The translations under genes and the position numbers were made by a program. From assembly GCA_902774325.1 (NCBI GenBank), contig CACYIC010000012.1, forward strand, positions 1 to 54,071: a DNA stretch of 54,071 nt. The letters run 5' to 3'. Below the pieces are notes generated by a model. That model did not search any database. It was given only the letters and a program-made list of their open reading frames with translations, and had not been told where the DNA came from. How positions within the stretch are numbered: position 1 is the stretch's first letter; each line of letters begins with the position of its first letter. The DNA is from an uncultured Ruminococcus sp. Lineage in GTDB: Bacteria > Bacillota > Clostridia > Oscillospirales > Acutalibacteraceae. This document shows, piece after piece, positions 16,911-25,735 of this stretch.

Positions 16911-17332
16911 CGGAAATCAACACCCTCAATCTCAAATATTCTTTGATCGTCCCGCTCACCGCGCGAGATCTCGATTCGGACGCAGTCCTCGGGCAAAGCG
17001 CCTTCGATGTTTTCGCTCCATTCTATGATAAGTATTCCGTTCCCGATATAATCAAAGAAGCCTGTGGAATACAGATCGTCCCAGGTATTCACGCGGTACA
17101 TATCAAAATGATAAACCGTATATCTGCCGTGATATTCGTTTACCAGCGCGAAGGTCGGACTCGAAACTCCTTCCGAGATGCCCAGAGTCGCCGCTATCCC
17201 GCGGGTAAGGGCGGTTTTGCCCATCCCGAGACCTCCGAAAAGCGCGATAACCTCCGTGCCCTTGAGAGCGGAAGCGATACGGCCGCCCAGCCGCTCGGTC
17301 TCCTCGGCGCTGTTTGTGATGATCCTCGTCAT
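16907..17332 (-). CDS. tsaE: tRNA threonylcarbamoyladenosine ATPase TsaE
   Basis: 141 residues. The Walker A motif GGLGMGKT is at about 34-41, followed by SSPTFALVNEY and YHFDMYR, hallmarks of the family. The ATPase recycles the TsaBD complex during t6A formation. It starts one base after the fhs stop and overlaps tsaB by 4 bases, so it is translated from the fhs transcript. Confidence 0.95.
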   Translation of the reverse strand: MTRIITNSAEETERLGGRIASALKGTEVIALFGGLGMGKTALTRGIAATLGISEGVSSPTFALVNEYHGRYTVYHFDMYRVNTWDDLYSTGFFDYIGNGILIIEWSENIEGALPEDCVRIEISRGERDDQRIFEIEGVDFR

Positions 17333-17333
17333 A

Positions 17334-19001
17334 TCAGAACAGACCTGTGATCTTTCCGTTCCCGTCTACGTCGATATTATGAGCAGAGGGCGCCTTTGGA
17401 AGTCCGGGCATTGTCATGATATCTCCGGTATAAACCACCGTAAAGCCCGCGCCGTTTGAAAGCGAGACGTTGCGAACGGTAATCACAAAATCCTTGGGCG
17501 CGCCGAGCAGGGTCGGATCGTCCGAAAGCGAATACTGGGTTTTGGCTATGCAGACCGGAAGCTTGCCGGCTCCGAGCTTTTCGACCTCGGCTATAGCCTT
17601 CTCAGCCGCGGTGGTGTAGTTCACGCCGGAAGCGCCGTAGATCGTCGAGGCGATCGCTTCGATCTTCTCCTTAACGGAAAGCTCATCCGAATAGATCGGG
17701 GCGAAATCCGAGGGCTTTTCGCAAGCCTCAACGACCTTTTTGGCAAGCTCTATTCCGCCGTTTCCGCCGTCCTCAAATACATTTGAAAGGGCAAAATCGG
17801 CGCCGCGCTGCCTGCAGTACTCCTCGATATATTTAAGCTCATTGTCGCTGTCAGTGCCGAAGCGGTTGATCGCGACGACGACAGGCACGTTGTATTTTCT
17901 CATATTGTCGATATGAACGCCCAGATTCACGATTCCCTGCTCCAGAGCGGGCAGATTCTCCTTCGAAGTCTCAGCCTTGGGAACTCCGCCGTTGTATTTA
18001 AGCGCGCGGCAGGTGGCGACCAGAACGATCGCGGAGGGCTTTAAGCCCGCGGCGCGGCATTTGATGTCAAGGAATTTCTCCGCTCCCAGATCGGAGCCGA
18101 AGCCTGCCTCGGTGATGCAGTAATCCGCAAGCTTGAGAGCGGTTTTTGTGGCTCTGACGCTGTTGCAGCCGTGGGCAATATTCGCGAAGGGACCGCCGTG
18201 CATGATCGCGGGCGTACCCTCAAGGGTCTGGACAAGATTTGGCTTGATCGCGTCCTTGAGCAGAGCCGTCATAGCTCCGTCAGCCTTTATATCGCGCGCG
18301 TAAACGGGCTCGCCGGAATAGGTATACGCAATAAGGATCCTTCCGAGTCTGACCTTGAGATCCTCGATATCCGCCGCGAGGCAGAGTATCGCCATGACCT
18401 CGCTGGCAACGGTGATAATAAAATGATCCTCGCGCACAACGCCGTTGACCTTGCCGCCCATACCGATCACGATATTGCGCAGCGCGCGGTCGTTCATATC
18501 AAGGCAGCGCTTGATCAATACGCGGCGTGGGTCTATCCCCAGCTCGTTGCCCTGCTGCAGATGATTGTCGAGCATAGCGCAGCAGAGATTGTTCGCGGAG
18601 GTTATGGCGTGCATATCTCCGGTAAAATGAAGATTGATATCCTCCATCGGGAGCACCTGGGCGTATCCGCCTCCCGCTGCTCCTCCCTTGATACCGAAAA
18701 CCGGACCGAGAGAAGGCTCTCTCAGGGCGATGATCGCCCTCTTGCCTATTTTATCCATTGCCTGTCCCAGACCAACGGTCGTGGTGGTTTTTCCTTCGCC
18801 CGCGGGAGTCGGATTGATCGCGGTCACAAGAATGAGCTTGCCGTCGGGATTGCCGCTGACGCGCTCCATCAGCTCGTCGGAGAGCTTAGCCTTGTACTTT
18901 CCGTAAAACTCCAGCTCATCCTCAGAAATGCCCAGCTTCGCGGCGACCTCTTTGATAGGGATCAGCGTTGCCTGCTGAGCTATTTGAATATCGGATAACA
19001 T
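17334..19001 (-). CDS. fhs: Formate-tetrahydrofolate ligase
   Basis: 555 residues, full length. It makes 10-formyl-tetrahydrofolate from formate, ATP and THF, for purine synthesis and one-carbon flow. The phosphate loop [13 protein letters not shown] is at about 65-77; [21 protein letters not shown] and the FAPIYSDE region follow. GGAGG precedes the ATG by 7 bases. It is the first gene of the operon with tsaE, tsaB and rpiB. Confidence 0.96.
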   Translation of the reverse strand: MLSDIQIAQQATLIPIKEVAAKLGISEDELEFYGKYKAKLSDELMERVSGNPDGKLILVTAINPTPAGEGKTTTTVGLGQAMDKIGKRAIIALREPSLGPVFGIKGGAAGGGYAQVLPMEDINLHFTGDMHAITSANNLCCAMLDNHLQQGNELGIDPRRVLIKRCLDMNDRALRNIVIGMGGKVNGVVREDHFIITVASEVMAILCLAADIEDLKVRLGRILIAYTYSGEPVYARDIKADGAMTALLKDAIKPNLVQTLEGTPAIMHGGPFANIAHGCNSVRATKTALKLADYCITEAGFGSDLGAEKFLDIKCRAAGLKPSAIVLVATCRALKYNGGVPKAETSKENLPALEQGIVNLGVHIDNMRKYNVPVVVAINRFGTDSDNELKYIEEYCRQRGADFALSNVFEDGGNGGIELAKKVVEACEKPSDFAPIYSDELSVKEKIEAIASTIYGASGVNYTTAAEKAIAEVEKLGAGKLPVCIAKTQYSLSDDPTLLGAPKDFVITVRNVSLSNGAGFTVVYTGDIMTMPGLPKAPSAHNIDVDGNGKITGLF

Positions 19002-19064
19002 CGGAACACCTCCAAGAGATTTTGTTTTCTGTGCTTTTGCTTTAAGTAATCACTGATTGATTAA

Positions 19065-19220
19065 GCAATACCGCATAATTCGGGCGCGCGGCATCGACGC
19101 GGTCAAAAGCCTTGATTCCGGGCGCCGCGCCCATGCGTCAGCCGACGCCTTGCCGAGATTATTCGGGCAGCCCGACGGAATAATATAAAGCAAGGCGCGA
19201 GCCGCGAATTGGCGGTCTTG
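19065..19220. repeat. Dispersed palindromic repeat, copy 2 (long form)
   Basis: Left arm GCAATACCGCATAATTCGGG then CGCGCGG (19065-19091); right arm GCAAGGCGCGAGCCGCGAAT then TGGCGGTCTTGG (19190-19220), roughly inverted. About 100 bases of GC-rich, hairpin-prone sequence lie between. No ORF. Confidence 0.6.
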
Positions 19221-19273
19221 GGTTTATTATATCAAATAAAACTATTGATATTATTCCAATTTACAATTATGGC

Positions 19274-19302
19274 TTAATAACGACACGAATATTTATTATA
19301 AT
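19274..19302 (+). promoter_or_regulatory. Probable promoter of the RodA-like gene
   Basis: TTAATA, 17 bases, TATAAT, ending 32 bases before the ATG. The -35 element is weak. Confidence 0.45.
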
Positions 19303-19334
19303 ATATTCAGAAACAAAGCGGCGAGGCGGTTAGT

Positions 19335-20497
19335 ATGAATCTCTTTTTACAATCTCTGTCCGATTATTTCAAAAGGACTGACCTCATCCTGTGGCTGCTG
19401 ACGCTCTCGGCGGTCGTCTACAGCTTTCTGCTGATACTGAGTATGCAGCGCGCGGGAGATTACAATTATCTCAGGACGCAGCTTATCGCGGTGATATCAG
19501 GGCTTATTGCCGCGGTTATATTGCGGATTACAGGTTTTTAATAAAAAAGTGGTATTTCGCGGCGTTGTTGGCTGCCGCCGCGGCGCTCTCGGTATTTGTT
19601 TTCGGGATGAGGGTCTCGGGAACAGACGATACCGCCTGGATCGTGCTTCCCGGAGGGATAACGGTGCAGCCCTCGGAGTTTATAAAAATATGCTTCATGA
19701 TCACCCTTTCAAAGCACCTTTCGTATCTTCGTGAAAAGGACAGGCTCAAGAGCGTTGGCGGGGTCATCTCTCTGGCGCTTCACGCCGTTGTTCCGATGGC
19801 GGTCATCCATCTTCAGGGCGACGACGGCGCGGTGCTTATCTTTGCCTTTATTTTTCTGATAATGAGCTTCGTCGCGGGAATACAGCTCAGATATTTCGCG
19901 ATCTCGGGCGGCTTGCTGCTGACGGGCATCCCGGTGCTCTGGAGGTTTTTTCTCAACGACGAACACCGCAGCAGAATTATGGCTCTGTTCGACCTTGACG
20001 GCAACGCGATGACCAACTACGGCTGGCAGCAGTATCAGGGAAAGGTTTCGATCGCCGGCGGAGAGCTTGCGGGCAGAGGACTTTTCAACGGTCCTCGCGT
20101 CGCTCTCGGGATCGTGCCCGAACAGGCAAACGATTTCATAATGACCGTCGCGGGAGAAGAGCTTGGCTTCATCGGCTGCTTAATTCTCATGGCGATCCTC
20201 TTCGGTATCTGCGTCCTGATAATCATCAACGCCGCAAAAGCCTTTGATTTCCGGGGGAAATGCCTCTGCGCGGGCGTTTTTGCCACAATCGCTTCTCAAA
20301 CTGTTATTAATATCGGGATGGTTCTGGGCTTTCTGCCCGTAATCGGAATAACTCTCCCGTTTTTCAGCGCCGGAGGAACATCTGTTATGAGTACGATCAT
20401 TTGTATAGGTCTGGTGCAGAGCGTGCGAGGTCACAATTCCGGCGACATGGACAAGGCGGAAATACGACGCGAAAGCCTGAGCAGGATCAGGATGTAA
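19335..20497 (+). pseudogene. FtsW/RodA/SpoVE-family gene, frameshifted
   Basis: The N-terminal part is read in one frame from ATG 19335 (MNLFLQSLSDYF to GLIAAVIL, spans 1-2). The rest continues in another frame from about 19515 (IADYRFLIKKWYF onward) to 20497. Together they make a near-complete SEDS protein of about 385 residues with PEQANDFIMTVAGEELGF and GITLPFFSAGGTS, the family motifs. SEDS proteins polymerise peptidoglycan glycan strands. A single-base loss (or two-base gain) near 19515-19530 breaks the frame, with no homopolymer at the junction. It is a pseudogene or a sequencing error. Either fragment alone would be non-functional. Confidence 0.8.
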
Positions 20498-20532
20498 AAA
20501 TGCGTTGGCGACGCCGCATCCCGCCTGCTTAA

Positions 20533-20560
20533 GAAAAAAGGCGCCCGCATACGGGGCGCC
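20533..20560 (-). terminator. Intrinsic terminator after the PP2C gene
   Basis: Minus strand GGCGCCC with GGGCGCC, 7-base loop, then TTTTTT. It lies between the convergent RodA-like and PP2C genes. Confidence 0.8.
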
Positions 20561-20566
20561 CGATCA

Positions 20567-22597
20567 TTAAAGCTTTTTGGTAAGAGTCAGGATATTGCAA
20601 CCGTCCCTTCTCTCATAGGAAACGCTGTCCATATTCTTTTTGACGAGGAAGATGCCCAGACCGCCGATCGCCCTCTTCTCAACTTCGAGAGAGGTATCGG
20701 GATCGGGTTTGGCAATAGGATCAAAGGGCTTGCCGCGATCCCTGAACTCGACAGTAAGAAGCCCGTCCGTCACGTCCGCTGATATTTCCGCGCTGCCCGT
20801 TTTTCCGTCGTAGGCATAGTTCGCGATATTCACAAATATCTCCTCGACGGAAAGGGTGATCTTGAGCATCTCCTTAACGGAACAGCCGTGCTCGGAAACG
20901 ATGCTTTCTACAAACTCCGTGACAGCGGCAAGCTCTTCAACAGCCGCGTCAACCGTTATTTTCTTTTCGTTATTATTCTTCATATACTCAACACACAGCA
21001 TAGTCAAATCATCAAACTGAGGTGCGGCTCCCACAAATTCGTCTATTCTCTTCCTGACGTTTTCAAGAATGCCCGAGGGGGATCCTTCCCTGCTCTCGTT
21101 CAGCGCGTCCACGGTTCTCTCAAGTGAGAAGAGCCTGTTGCCTGAGTCCGAAGCCTCGGTCACTCCGTCGGTATAGATAAAGAGTTTGTCTCCTTTGCCT
21201 AGCCGGATCTCATTATCCTTGTATTTTAAGCCGGGCATAACTCCCGCCATAAGTCCGTGAACGGTTTTGAATCTCTCAAATTCTCCTCCCGAACGACAAA
21301 TCAGAGCGTCGTCATGACCTGCGGAGGAAGCAGTCAGCCTTCCGGTCGGAAGATCAAGAATTCCAAGCCAAAGGGTCACAAACATCTCCGTCTTGTTGTG
21401 CTCGCAGATATTATCGTTAACGTACGAAAGTATCTCCGCGGGCGTGCCGCCCATCTTCGCCCTGTCGGTGATAAGGATATTTGTCACCATCATAAACAGC
21501 GCGGCGGGAACGCCCTTGCCCGAAACATCTCCGATCACAAACACCAGCCGGTCACGGTCGGTAATAAAGAAATTATAGAAATCGCCGCCGACCTCCTTAG
21601 CGGGAGTCATTGAAGCAAAGATGTCAAAATCGTCCCTGTCGGGAAACGCCGGAAAAACGTTCGGGATAGAATTAGACTGAATCGTGGCGGCAACCGAAAG
21701 CTCGGCGTCCAAGCGTTCCCTTTCGGCGGTAGCCGAAGTCAGATTATCGATATACCTGAGCATATCCGACTCCATTTTGTTGATGGAATCAGCCAGCAGC
21801 GATATCTCGTTTATCTTTGAGACCCTGTCCAGCTTTTCGCCCTCGGTATTCTCCGAGGCAAAGCGGGTCGCCTCATTTGAGACCCTTCTGATAGGATTGA
21901 CAAGGTTTCTTCTGATGAATAACGCCGCGATCAAAGCTGCCGCGATGGAAACGATCAGCGCCGAAACAGCGATCTTGATAACAAACGGTCTCCTGACGCT
22001 TTTAAGCTCGCTCATCGGTCTTTGTACGCATAAAATAGCCGCAGTCCGATCCTGTGAGTCCTTTACGGGCACCAAAGTAGTGATATGAGGATGCTGACCC
22101 TTGAGATTAGTTGTTCTGTAAACGGTCTCATAGGGCTTCTCTCCCTCATACAGCGCCCTGTACTTTTCGCGGTATTCGTCATTCGTGGTATCTCTTTTGT
22201 GCCCTAATTCCCACGGACTGTAATTCGTATCGTCAACGGAATTATCGACCGAGTTGAACACTGAAACGAACCGTCCGTAATCGGAAGTATCGACCGCTAT
22301 AACATAAATAAGCGACACCTTCATTTTCAAGCAGTAGACGTCAAGATATCTCTTTGAGCTGAGATACTCGGCGTCCTCGCCGTTATCCAGGTAGCTTTTG
22401 ATATGGTCGCCGTTTACCAGCGTCGTCGCGGTATCGGCGATATGATAGGTAGTGACTGAATATTCGTTCTTGATCGCGTCGGTAAATACGACCGAGCCGA
22501 TTATGCTGACGATTATGCTGAAAATAACCAGAAGCAGAACGATTGAGCCGATGGTATTTATCGCCAGACCGGAACGGAGCTTGCTTTTATTTTTCAT
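20567..22597 (-). CDS. Sensor-HAMP-PP2C phosphatase with C-terminal RsbW-like ATPase domain
   Basis: 676 residues. Span 1 (about 12-38), an extracytoplasmic sensory region (about 40-200), span 2 (about 203-228), a HAMP segment, a helical linker, a SpoIIE/RsbU-type PP2C domain (about 295-510; GGDFYNFF, IGDVSGKGVPAALFM, SAGHDDAL, YTDGVTEA, FDDLTML), then an HATPase_c_2 domain (about 540-676; LSVEEIFVNIANYAY N-box, FRDRGKPFDP, GGLGIFLVKKNMD). The phosphatase should dephosphorylate a STAS protein, and the ATPase domain resembles RsbW/SpoIIAB kinases. So both opposing activities sit on one receptor, downstream of its likely STAS substrate gene. Confidence 0.88.
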   Translation of the reverse strand: MKNKSKLRSGLAINTIGSIVLLLVIFSIIVSIIGSVVFTDAIKNEYSVTTYHIADTATTLVNGDHIKSYLDNGEDAEYLSSKRYLDVYCLKMKVSLIYVIAVDTSDYGRFVSVFNSVDNSVDDTNYSPWELGHKRDTTNDEYREKYRALYEGEKPYETVYRTTNLKGQHPHITTLVPVKDSQDRTAAILCVQRPMSELKSVRRPFVIKIAVSALIVSIAAALIAALFIRRNLVNPIRRVSNEATRFASENTEGEKLDRVSKINEISLLADSINKMESDMLRYIDNLTSATAERERLDAELSVAATIQSNSIPNVFPAFPDRDDFDIFASMTPAKEVGGDFYNFFITDRDRLVFVIGDVSGKGVPAALFMMVTNILITDRAKMGGTPAEILSYVNDNICEHNKTEMFVTLWLGILDLPTGRLTASSAGHDDALICRSGGEFERFKTVHGLMAGVMPGLKYKDNEIRLGKGDKLFIYTDGVTEASDSGNRLFSLERTVDALNESREGSPSGILENVRKRIDEFVGAAPQFDDLTMLCVEYMKNNNEKKITVDAAVEELAAVTEFVESIVSEHGCSVKEMLKITLSVEEIFVNIANYAYDGKTGSAEISADVTDGLLTVEFRDRGKPFDPIAKPDPDTSLEVEKRAIGGLGIFLVKKNMDSVSYERRDGCNILTLTKKL

Positions 22598-22693
22598 ATC
22601 TGCGCACCTGCATCAATTGATATTTTTCGTACGAAACGGAAGCCCCGGGCATAATAATTTTATCCCGTGCCGCAGGGCAGCCCCGGCGTTCGA

Positions 22694-23764
22694 TCAGTCG
22701 TCGTTTTTATGGATCTCTTTCTTGACCGCATAGAGGTTTTTATCCGCCTGAGAAACAAGCCTCATCAGGTCGGTTATATTTTTCGGTGTGCCGCTCGCCA
22801 CGCCGAAGCTGATATTTGTGAACAGTCTTCCTCCGTTTACGGGAACGTTGATGCTCTGCTTTTTATATATCGCCTTATCGTTCATTTCGGAATCGGCTTC
22901 ACGGATTATTATCAAAAACTCGTCGCCGCCGTAGCGATAGGCGCAGCCTGCGGAAAAACAATTCTCGATGAATTTTCCGACCTCGCGGATGACCTTGTCG
23001 CCGACAAGGTGTCCCTTCGAGTCGTTAAGCTGCTTGAAATAATCAATATCTGACATGATAACCGTGATCTCGCAGTCGAGATACGCGGAAAGATCCTCGT
23101 TGAACGCGGTTCTGTTGAGCATTCCCGTCAGTTGGTCGTGCCTTGAGTTAAAGGTCAGCTCGCAATTCTTTGAGGAGAGCGAGGATTGATAGCGAAAGCG
23201 CGATATTATTCCTACTACGGAGATTATGACAAGCACAACGAAACTATAAACATTGAACGACGCCGCCCTGTCAACGAACCACGCCATCAAATAAAGCGCC
23301 GTATAAGAGGCGACCAGCAGGCTGCCGCCGATGACAGGCGGGAACGAGAAGAAGGAGATAAACGAAAGGATCAGCGCCGAAAACGTGAGAAGATGCTCAC
23401 CCTCGCAATAATTTCGATAGGAAATATAAATAGCCCAGGCGATCATGATCACCGCGTAGGCGCCCAGAAAGATATTAAGAAAGATGTGGTTGTATCTTTG
23501 GGTCTTAATTATCCACCTCGAAGTAAACGCTACTATCAGGCTTACGATAACGCAAAACAAAGCGCCGTAGATCAAGGACGGGTTGGAAACTATAGATTTA
23601 AAGTTTATTATAAGATAAACGACCAACATCACCGTCTCAACCAAACAGATTATTGAGGACAGATTAAAGATATTCTTGATGTTTGAAACATCCATCTCAT
23701 GCCAGACCTCCGGGCTAAGATCGGGAAATATGGTATTGATAAGCTTTTTGATATTATCTTTCAA
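22694..23764 (-). CDS. Membrane GGDEF protein (probable diguanylate cyclase)
   Basis: About 356 residues. Six hydrophobic spans (about residues 25-200) precede a GGDEF domain with SDIDYFKQLNDSKGHLVGD and an intact YRYGGDEFLI active site, so synthesis of cyclic di-GMP is predicted. The inhibitory RxxD site five residues before GGDEF is missing. The TTG at 23764 was chosen because GGGAGGGG lies 5-6 bases upstream; the longer reading to 23857 lacks a ribosome site. It lies between the STAS gene and the PP2C gene on the same strand. Confidence 0.87.
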   Translation of the reverse strand: MKDNIKKLINTIFPDLSPEVWHEMDVSNIKNIFNLSSIICLVETVMLVVYLIINFKSIVSNPSLIYGALFCVIVSLIVAFTSRWIIKTQRYNHIFLNIFLGAYAVIMIAWAIYISYRNYCEGEHLLTFSALILSFISFFSFPPVIGGSLLVASYTALYLMAWFVDRAASFNVYSFVVLVIISVVGIISRFRYQSSLSSKNCELTFNSRHDQLTGMLNRTAFNEDLSAYLDCEITVIMSDIDYFKQLNDSKGHLVGDKVIREVGKFIENCFSAGCAYRYGGDEFLIIIREADSEMNDKAIYKKQSINVPVNGGRLFTNISFGVASGTPKNITDLMRLVSQADKNLYAVKKEIHKNDD

Positions 23765-23897
23765 GGAAACCCCTCCCAAGCAAACAGTATTTCTCGGGGA
23801 AAACCAAAAGTCACTCTCCGATCCGGCAGATATAATTCTAAAAAAGAAATATGCCAAAACAGAGAATGACCAAAGCAGTATTGCGAATAATTCGGGC

Positions 23898-24194
23898 TTA
23901 TTCGATGGTCAATATGCCCGCAAAACCCGTTACCTCAAAAATCTCCGCGATCATCTCATTAGCGGAAACGATCTTCATGGAGCCCTGAGCGCTCATCTTT
24001 TTGTACGCGGAGATCAGCACGCGCAGACCCGACGAGGAGATGTACTCAAGATCCTTAAGGTCTACAACAAGGCTCTCCACTCCGTCAAGCGATTCCTTAA
24101 ACACAGCCTCAAGCTCGCCGGCGGTGGTGGTATCCAAGCGTCCGACAGGCGTAACAGTCAATTCGTTTCCGTTTTTTGTCTTATTGATTGTCAT
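23898..24194 (-). CDS. STAS-domain anti-sigma factor antagonist (SpoIIAA/RsbV-like)
   Basis: 98 residues, one STAS domain. The phosphorylatable Ser lies in LKDLEYISSSGLRVL (about residues 46-60), the canonical site. Unphosphorylated, such proteins bind and sequester an RsbW-type kinase/anti-sigma; PP2C phosphatases reactivate them. Twelve bases separate it from the upstream RsbW-like gene, and the PP2C gene follows two genes later, which makes a plausible partner-switching set. Confidence 0.92.
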   Translation of the reverse strand: MTINKTKNGNELTVTPVGRLDTTTAGELEAVFKESLDGVESLVVDLKDLEYISSSGLRVLISAYKKMSAQGSMKIVSANEMIAEIFEVTGFAGILTIE

Positions 24195-24206
24195 ATCATT
24201 TTCCTC

Positions 24207-24821
24207 CTAATTAAAAGCTTTCAGTATTATGATTTCTACCTTTGAGCCGACGATGCTCACGCTCACGTCGTCGGCAATGCTCGCAACGATGGATTTTTCA
24301 AGCTCATCCCATGCTTCCCGGGCTTCCGCGTCCTCGGACGAGCTGTTTTCAAGCTCCGATCTGTACTCTTGGAGCGACCATTTATAAGCGCCGCTTCCGG
24401 TGCGGTAATTGCCCGAGGAGCCCATTGACATCATTCCGAGCGAGAAAAGGGAAACGCCGTCGCCCTCGGGAAGCATCGCCTCGGCGACCATGTCCCTGAT
24501 CTTTCCCATAAAGCTCTTCGCGGCGGCATTTTCGCCGCTGGAAGAAACCGATAAAAGCTGCCTGCGGATATCCTTGTTCAAATCTATTTTGGATTTCAGA
24601 CAAAGCGAAAAGCGCTTGTTGTTTTCCTCCGCCGTATAATCAGCTTCTACCCTGCCGGCTATGCTCCCGAGCATACCGAAAAGCTCCTCCGCGAGAAGCC
24701 TTAAACGCAGAAGCTGCTTTCTCTCAAGTCCGCACGCACGCCCGAGCGCCTCGGTAGCCGAAAGAGCCTCAGCCGTTCCCGCGCCGTCGCTGCAAACATT
24801 GAATACATTTGTTCTCATCAA
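24207..24821 (-). CDS. Degenerate RsbW-like ATPase-fold protein
   Basis: 204 residues. The first 60 (ALGRACGLERKQLLRLRLLAEELFGMLGSIAG) look like the N-box helix of RsbW/SpoIIAB proteins, but the Asn that binds magnesium is absent (EELFGML instead of EExxxN). The end (DVSVSIVGSKVEIIILKAF) resembles the last strand of the same fold. The middle shows no G1/G2 ATP-lid motif. It directly precedes the STAS gene, so it may be a non-catalytic binding partner. The classification rests on weak similarity plus context. Confidence 0.6.
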   Translation of the reverse strand: MMRTNVFNVCSDGAGTAEALSATEALGRACGLERKQLLRLRLLAEELFGMLGSIAGRVEADYTAEENNKRFSLCLKSKIDLNKDIRRQLLSVSSSGENAAAKSFMGKIRDMVAEAMLPEGDGVSLFSLGMMSMGSSGNYRTGSGAYKWSLQEYRSELENSSSEDAEAREAWDELEKSIVASIADDVSVSIVGSKVEIIILKAFN

Positions 24822-24885
24822 TTATTCCTCCGCCTTGTTCCGCGAAATTCTCCGCTGACAACATTTTAAATCTTGATCAAAAACC

Positions 24886-24914
24886 AGTATAACACAAATC
24901 TTTTAAAATGTCAT
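24886..24914 (-). promoter_or_regulatory. Promoter of the partner-switching operon
   Basis: Minus-strand ATGACA, 17 bases, TATACT, about 65 bases before the first start codon. Confidence 0.6.
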
Positions 24915-24941
24915 TATAAAAGGAGTAAAAATTTTATAATA

Positions 24942-25613
24942 TCAGCTTTTTTTGAGCATTTTTCCGGACTTGCGAAGATATCTGAGATAGAGGAAATACT
25001 GAATAACGATCAGCACGATTGAAAGGACTGAGAAAACATTTGCCAAAACGGTATTGAAGGTGTTTTCCTTGAATACGCGGGTAAGAATTGTGACAAGGAA
25101 GGATATCATATAAATCGTTACTATGAGCCTGAGGATATTGGTTCCCTTTCTGACCATATCCTGCCTTCCGCATTCAGCCGAGAGATTTCTCAAGCCGTCG
25201 ATCGAAAAGTATGACGCGCAGAGCTTGAAAATCTGAACAAGAGCGGTCAGAGCGGTATAGAGCCATCCGAGCGCTCCGGTCTGATTCTGAAAAAACGTCG
25301 CGGCGATCGCTGCGATAATGCTGAAAACGGTGCAGATTATCGCCCTCTTGAATCCGTTCTCATCCTTTGCCGCCTGGAAATAACCCACCACGCACAGGAT
25401 GCTTCCAATCAACGAAAACACCATGCCCGCGCCGAGAAATCCGAAAGTGCCGAAAGCGGAAGCGAACATTCCGCCCTCGTTATTTACCGCTGTTGACGCC
25501 ATAAATACAGACGCGAGTATCGTTACGCCTCCCGAGAGGATATACGCGATCAAAAACAGGATCTCGGAAGCGTATATTTTTTTGACGCCCTTTGCCGCAT
25601 GAGGAAATTTCAT
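24942..25613 (-). CDS. Multi-span membrane protein, unknown function
   Basis: 223 residues with six predicted spans (about 15-40, 52-78, 88-108, 112-135, 160-182, 190-210) and a Lys-rich end (RKSGKMLKKS). AGGAG precedes the ATG. I recognise no family. It stands upstream of the partner-switching operon on the same strand. A hairpin (GCGCCTC...GAGGCGC, 25637-25671) lies just upstream of its ribosome site. Confidence 0.65.
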   Translation of the reverse strand: MKFPHAAKGVKKIYASEILFLIAYILSGGVTILASVFMASTAVNNEGGMFASAFGTFGFLGAGMVFSLIGSILCVVGYFQAAKDENGFKRAIICTVFSIIAAIAATFFQNQTGALGWLYTALTALVQIFKLCASYFSIDGLRNLSAECGRQDMVRKGTNILRLIVTIYMISFLVTILTRVFKENTFNTVLANVFSVLSIVLIVIQYFLYLRYLRKSGKMLKKS

Positions 25614-25735
25614 ATTTCTTTTCTCCTTTTTTAGTGCGCCTCTAAAGATTCCCTGTTTTTCGGAGGCGCTGATTTTTTATTCGATTTTTGTCAAGATAAT
25701 GATGTCATACCGAAGTTTTTTATTTGAGTTTAGAA

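Larger units (their letters stand above)
19002..19334. other. Divergent intergenic region carrying a repeat
   Basis: About 330 bases between fhs and the RodA-like gene. Its centre (19065-19220) is a full copy of the dispersed palindromic repeat. The fhs promoter was not identified with confidence. Confidence 0.5.

Noticed and set aside
18171-18998. Plus-strand ORF of 275 codons
   Set aside because: Antisense shadow of fhs.
19515-19545. Programmed ribosomal frameshift in the RodA-like gene
   Set aside because: The switch has to occur before the A-D-Y-R codons, where there is no slippery heptamer; the T5/A6 runs lie after the needed point.
25637-25671. Hairpin before the six-span protein read as a terminator of the transglutaminase gene
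   Set aside because: Its T-run follows on the plus strand, whereas both flanking genes are on the minus strand; it may be a leader structure instead.
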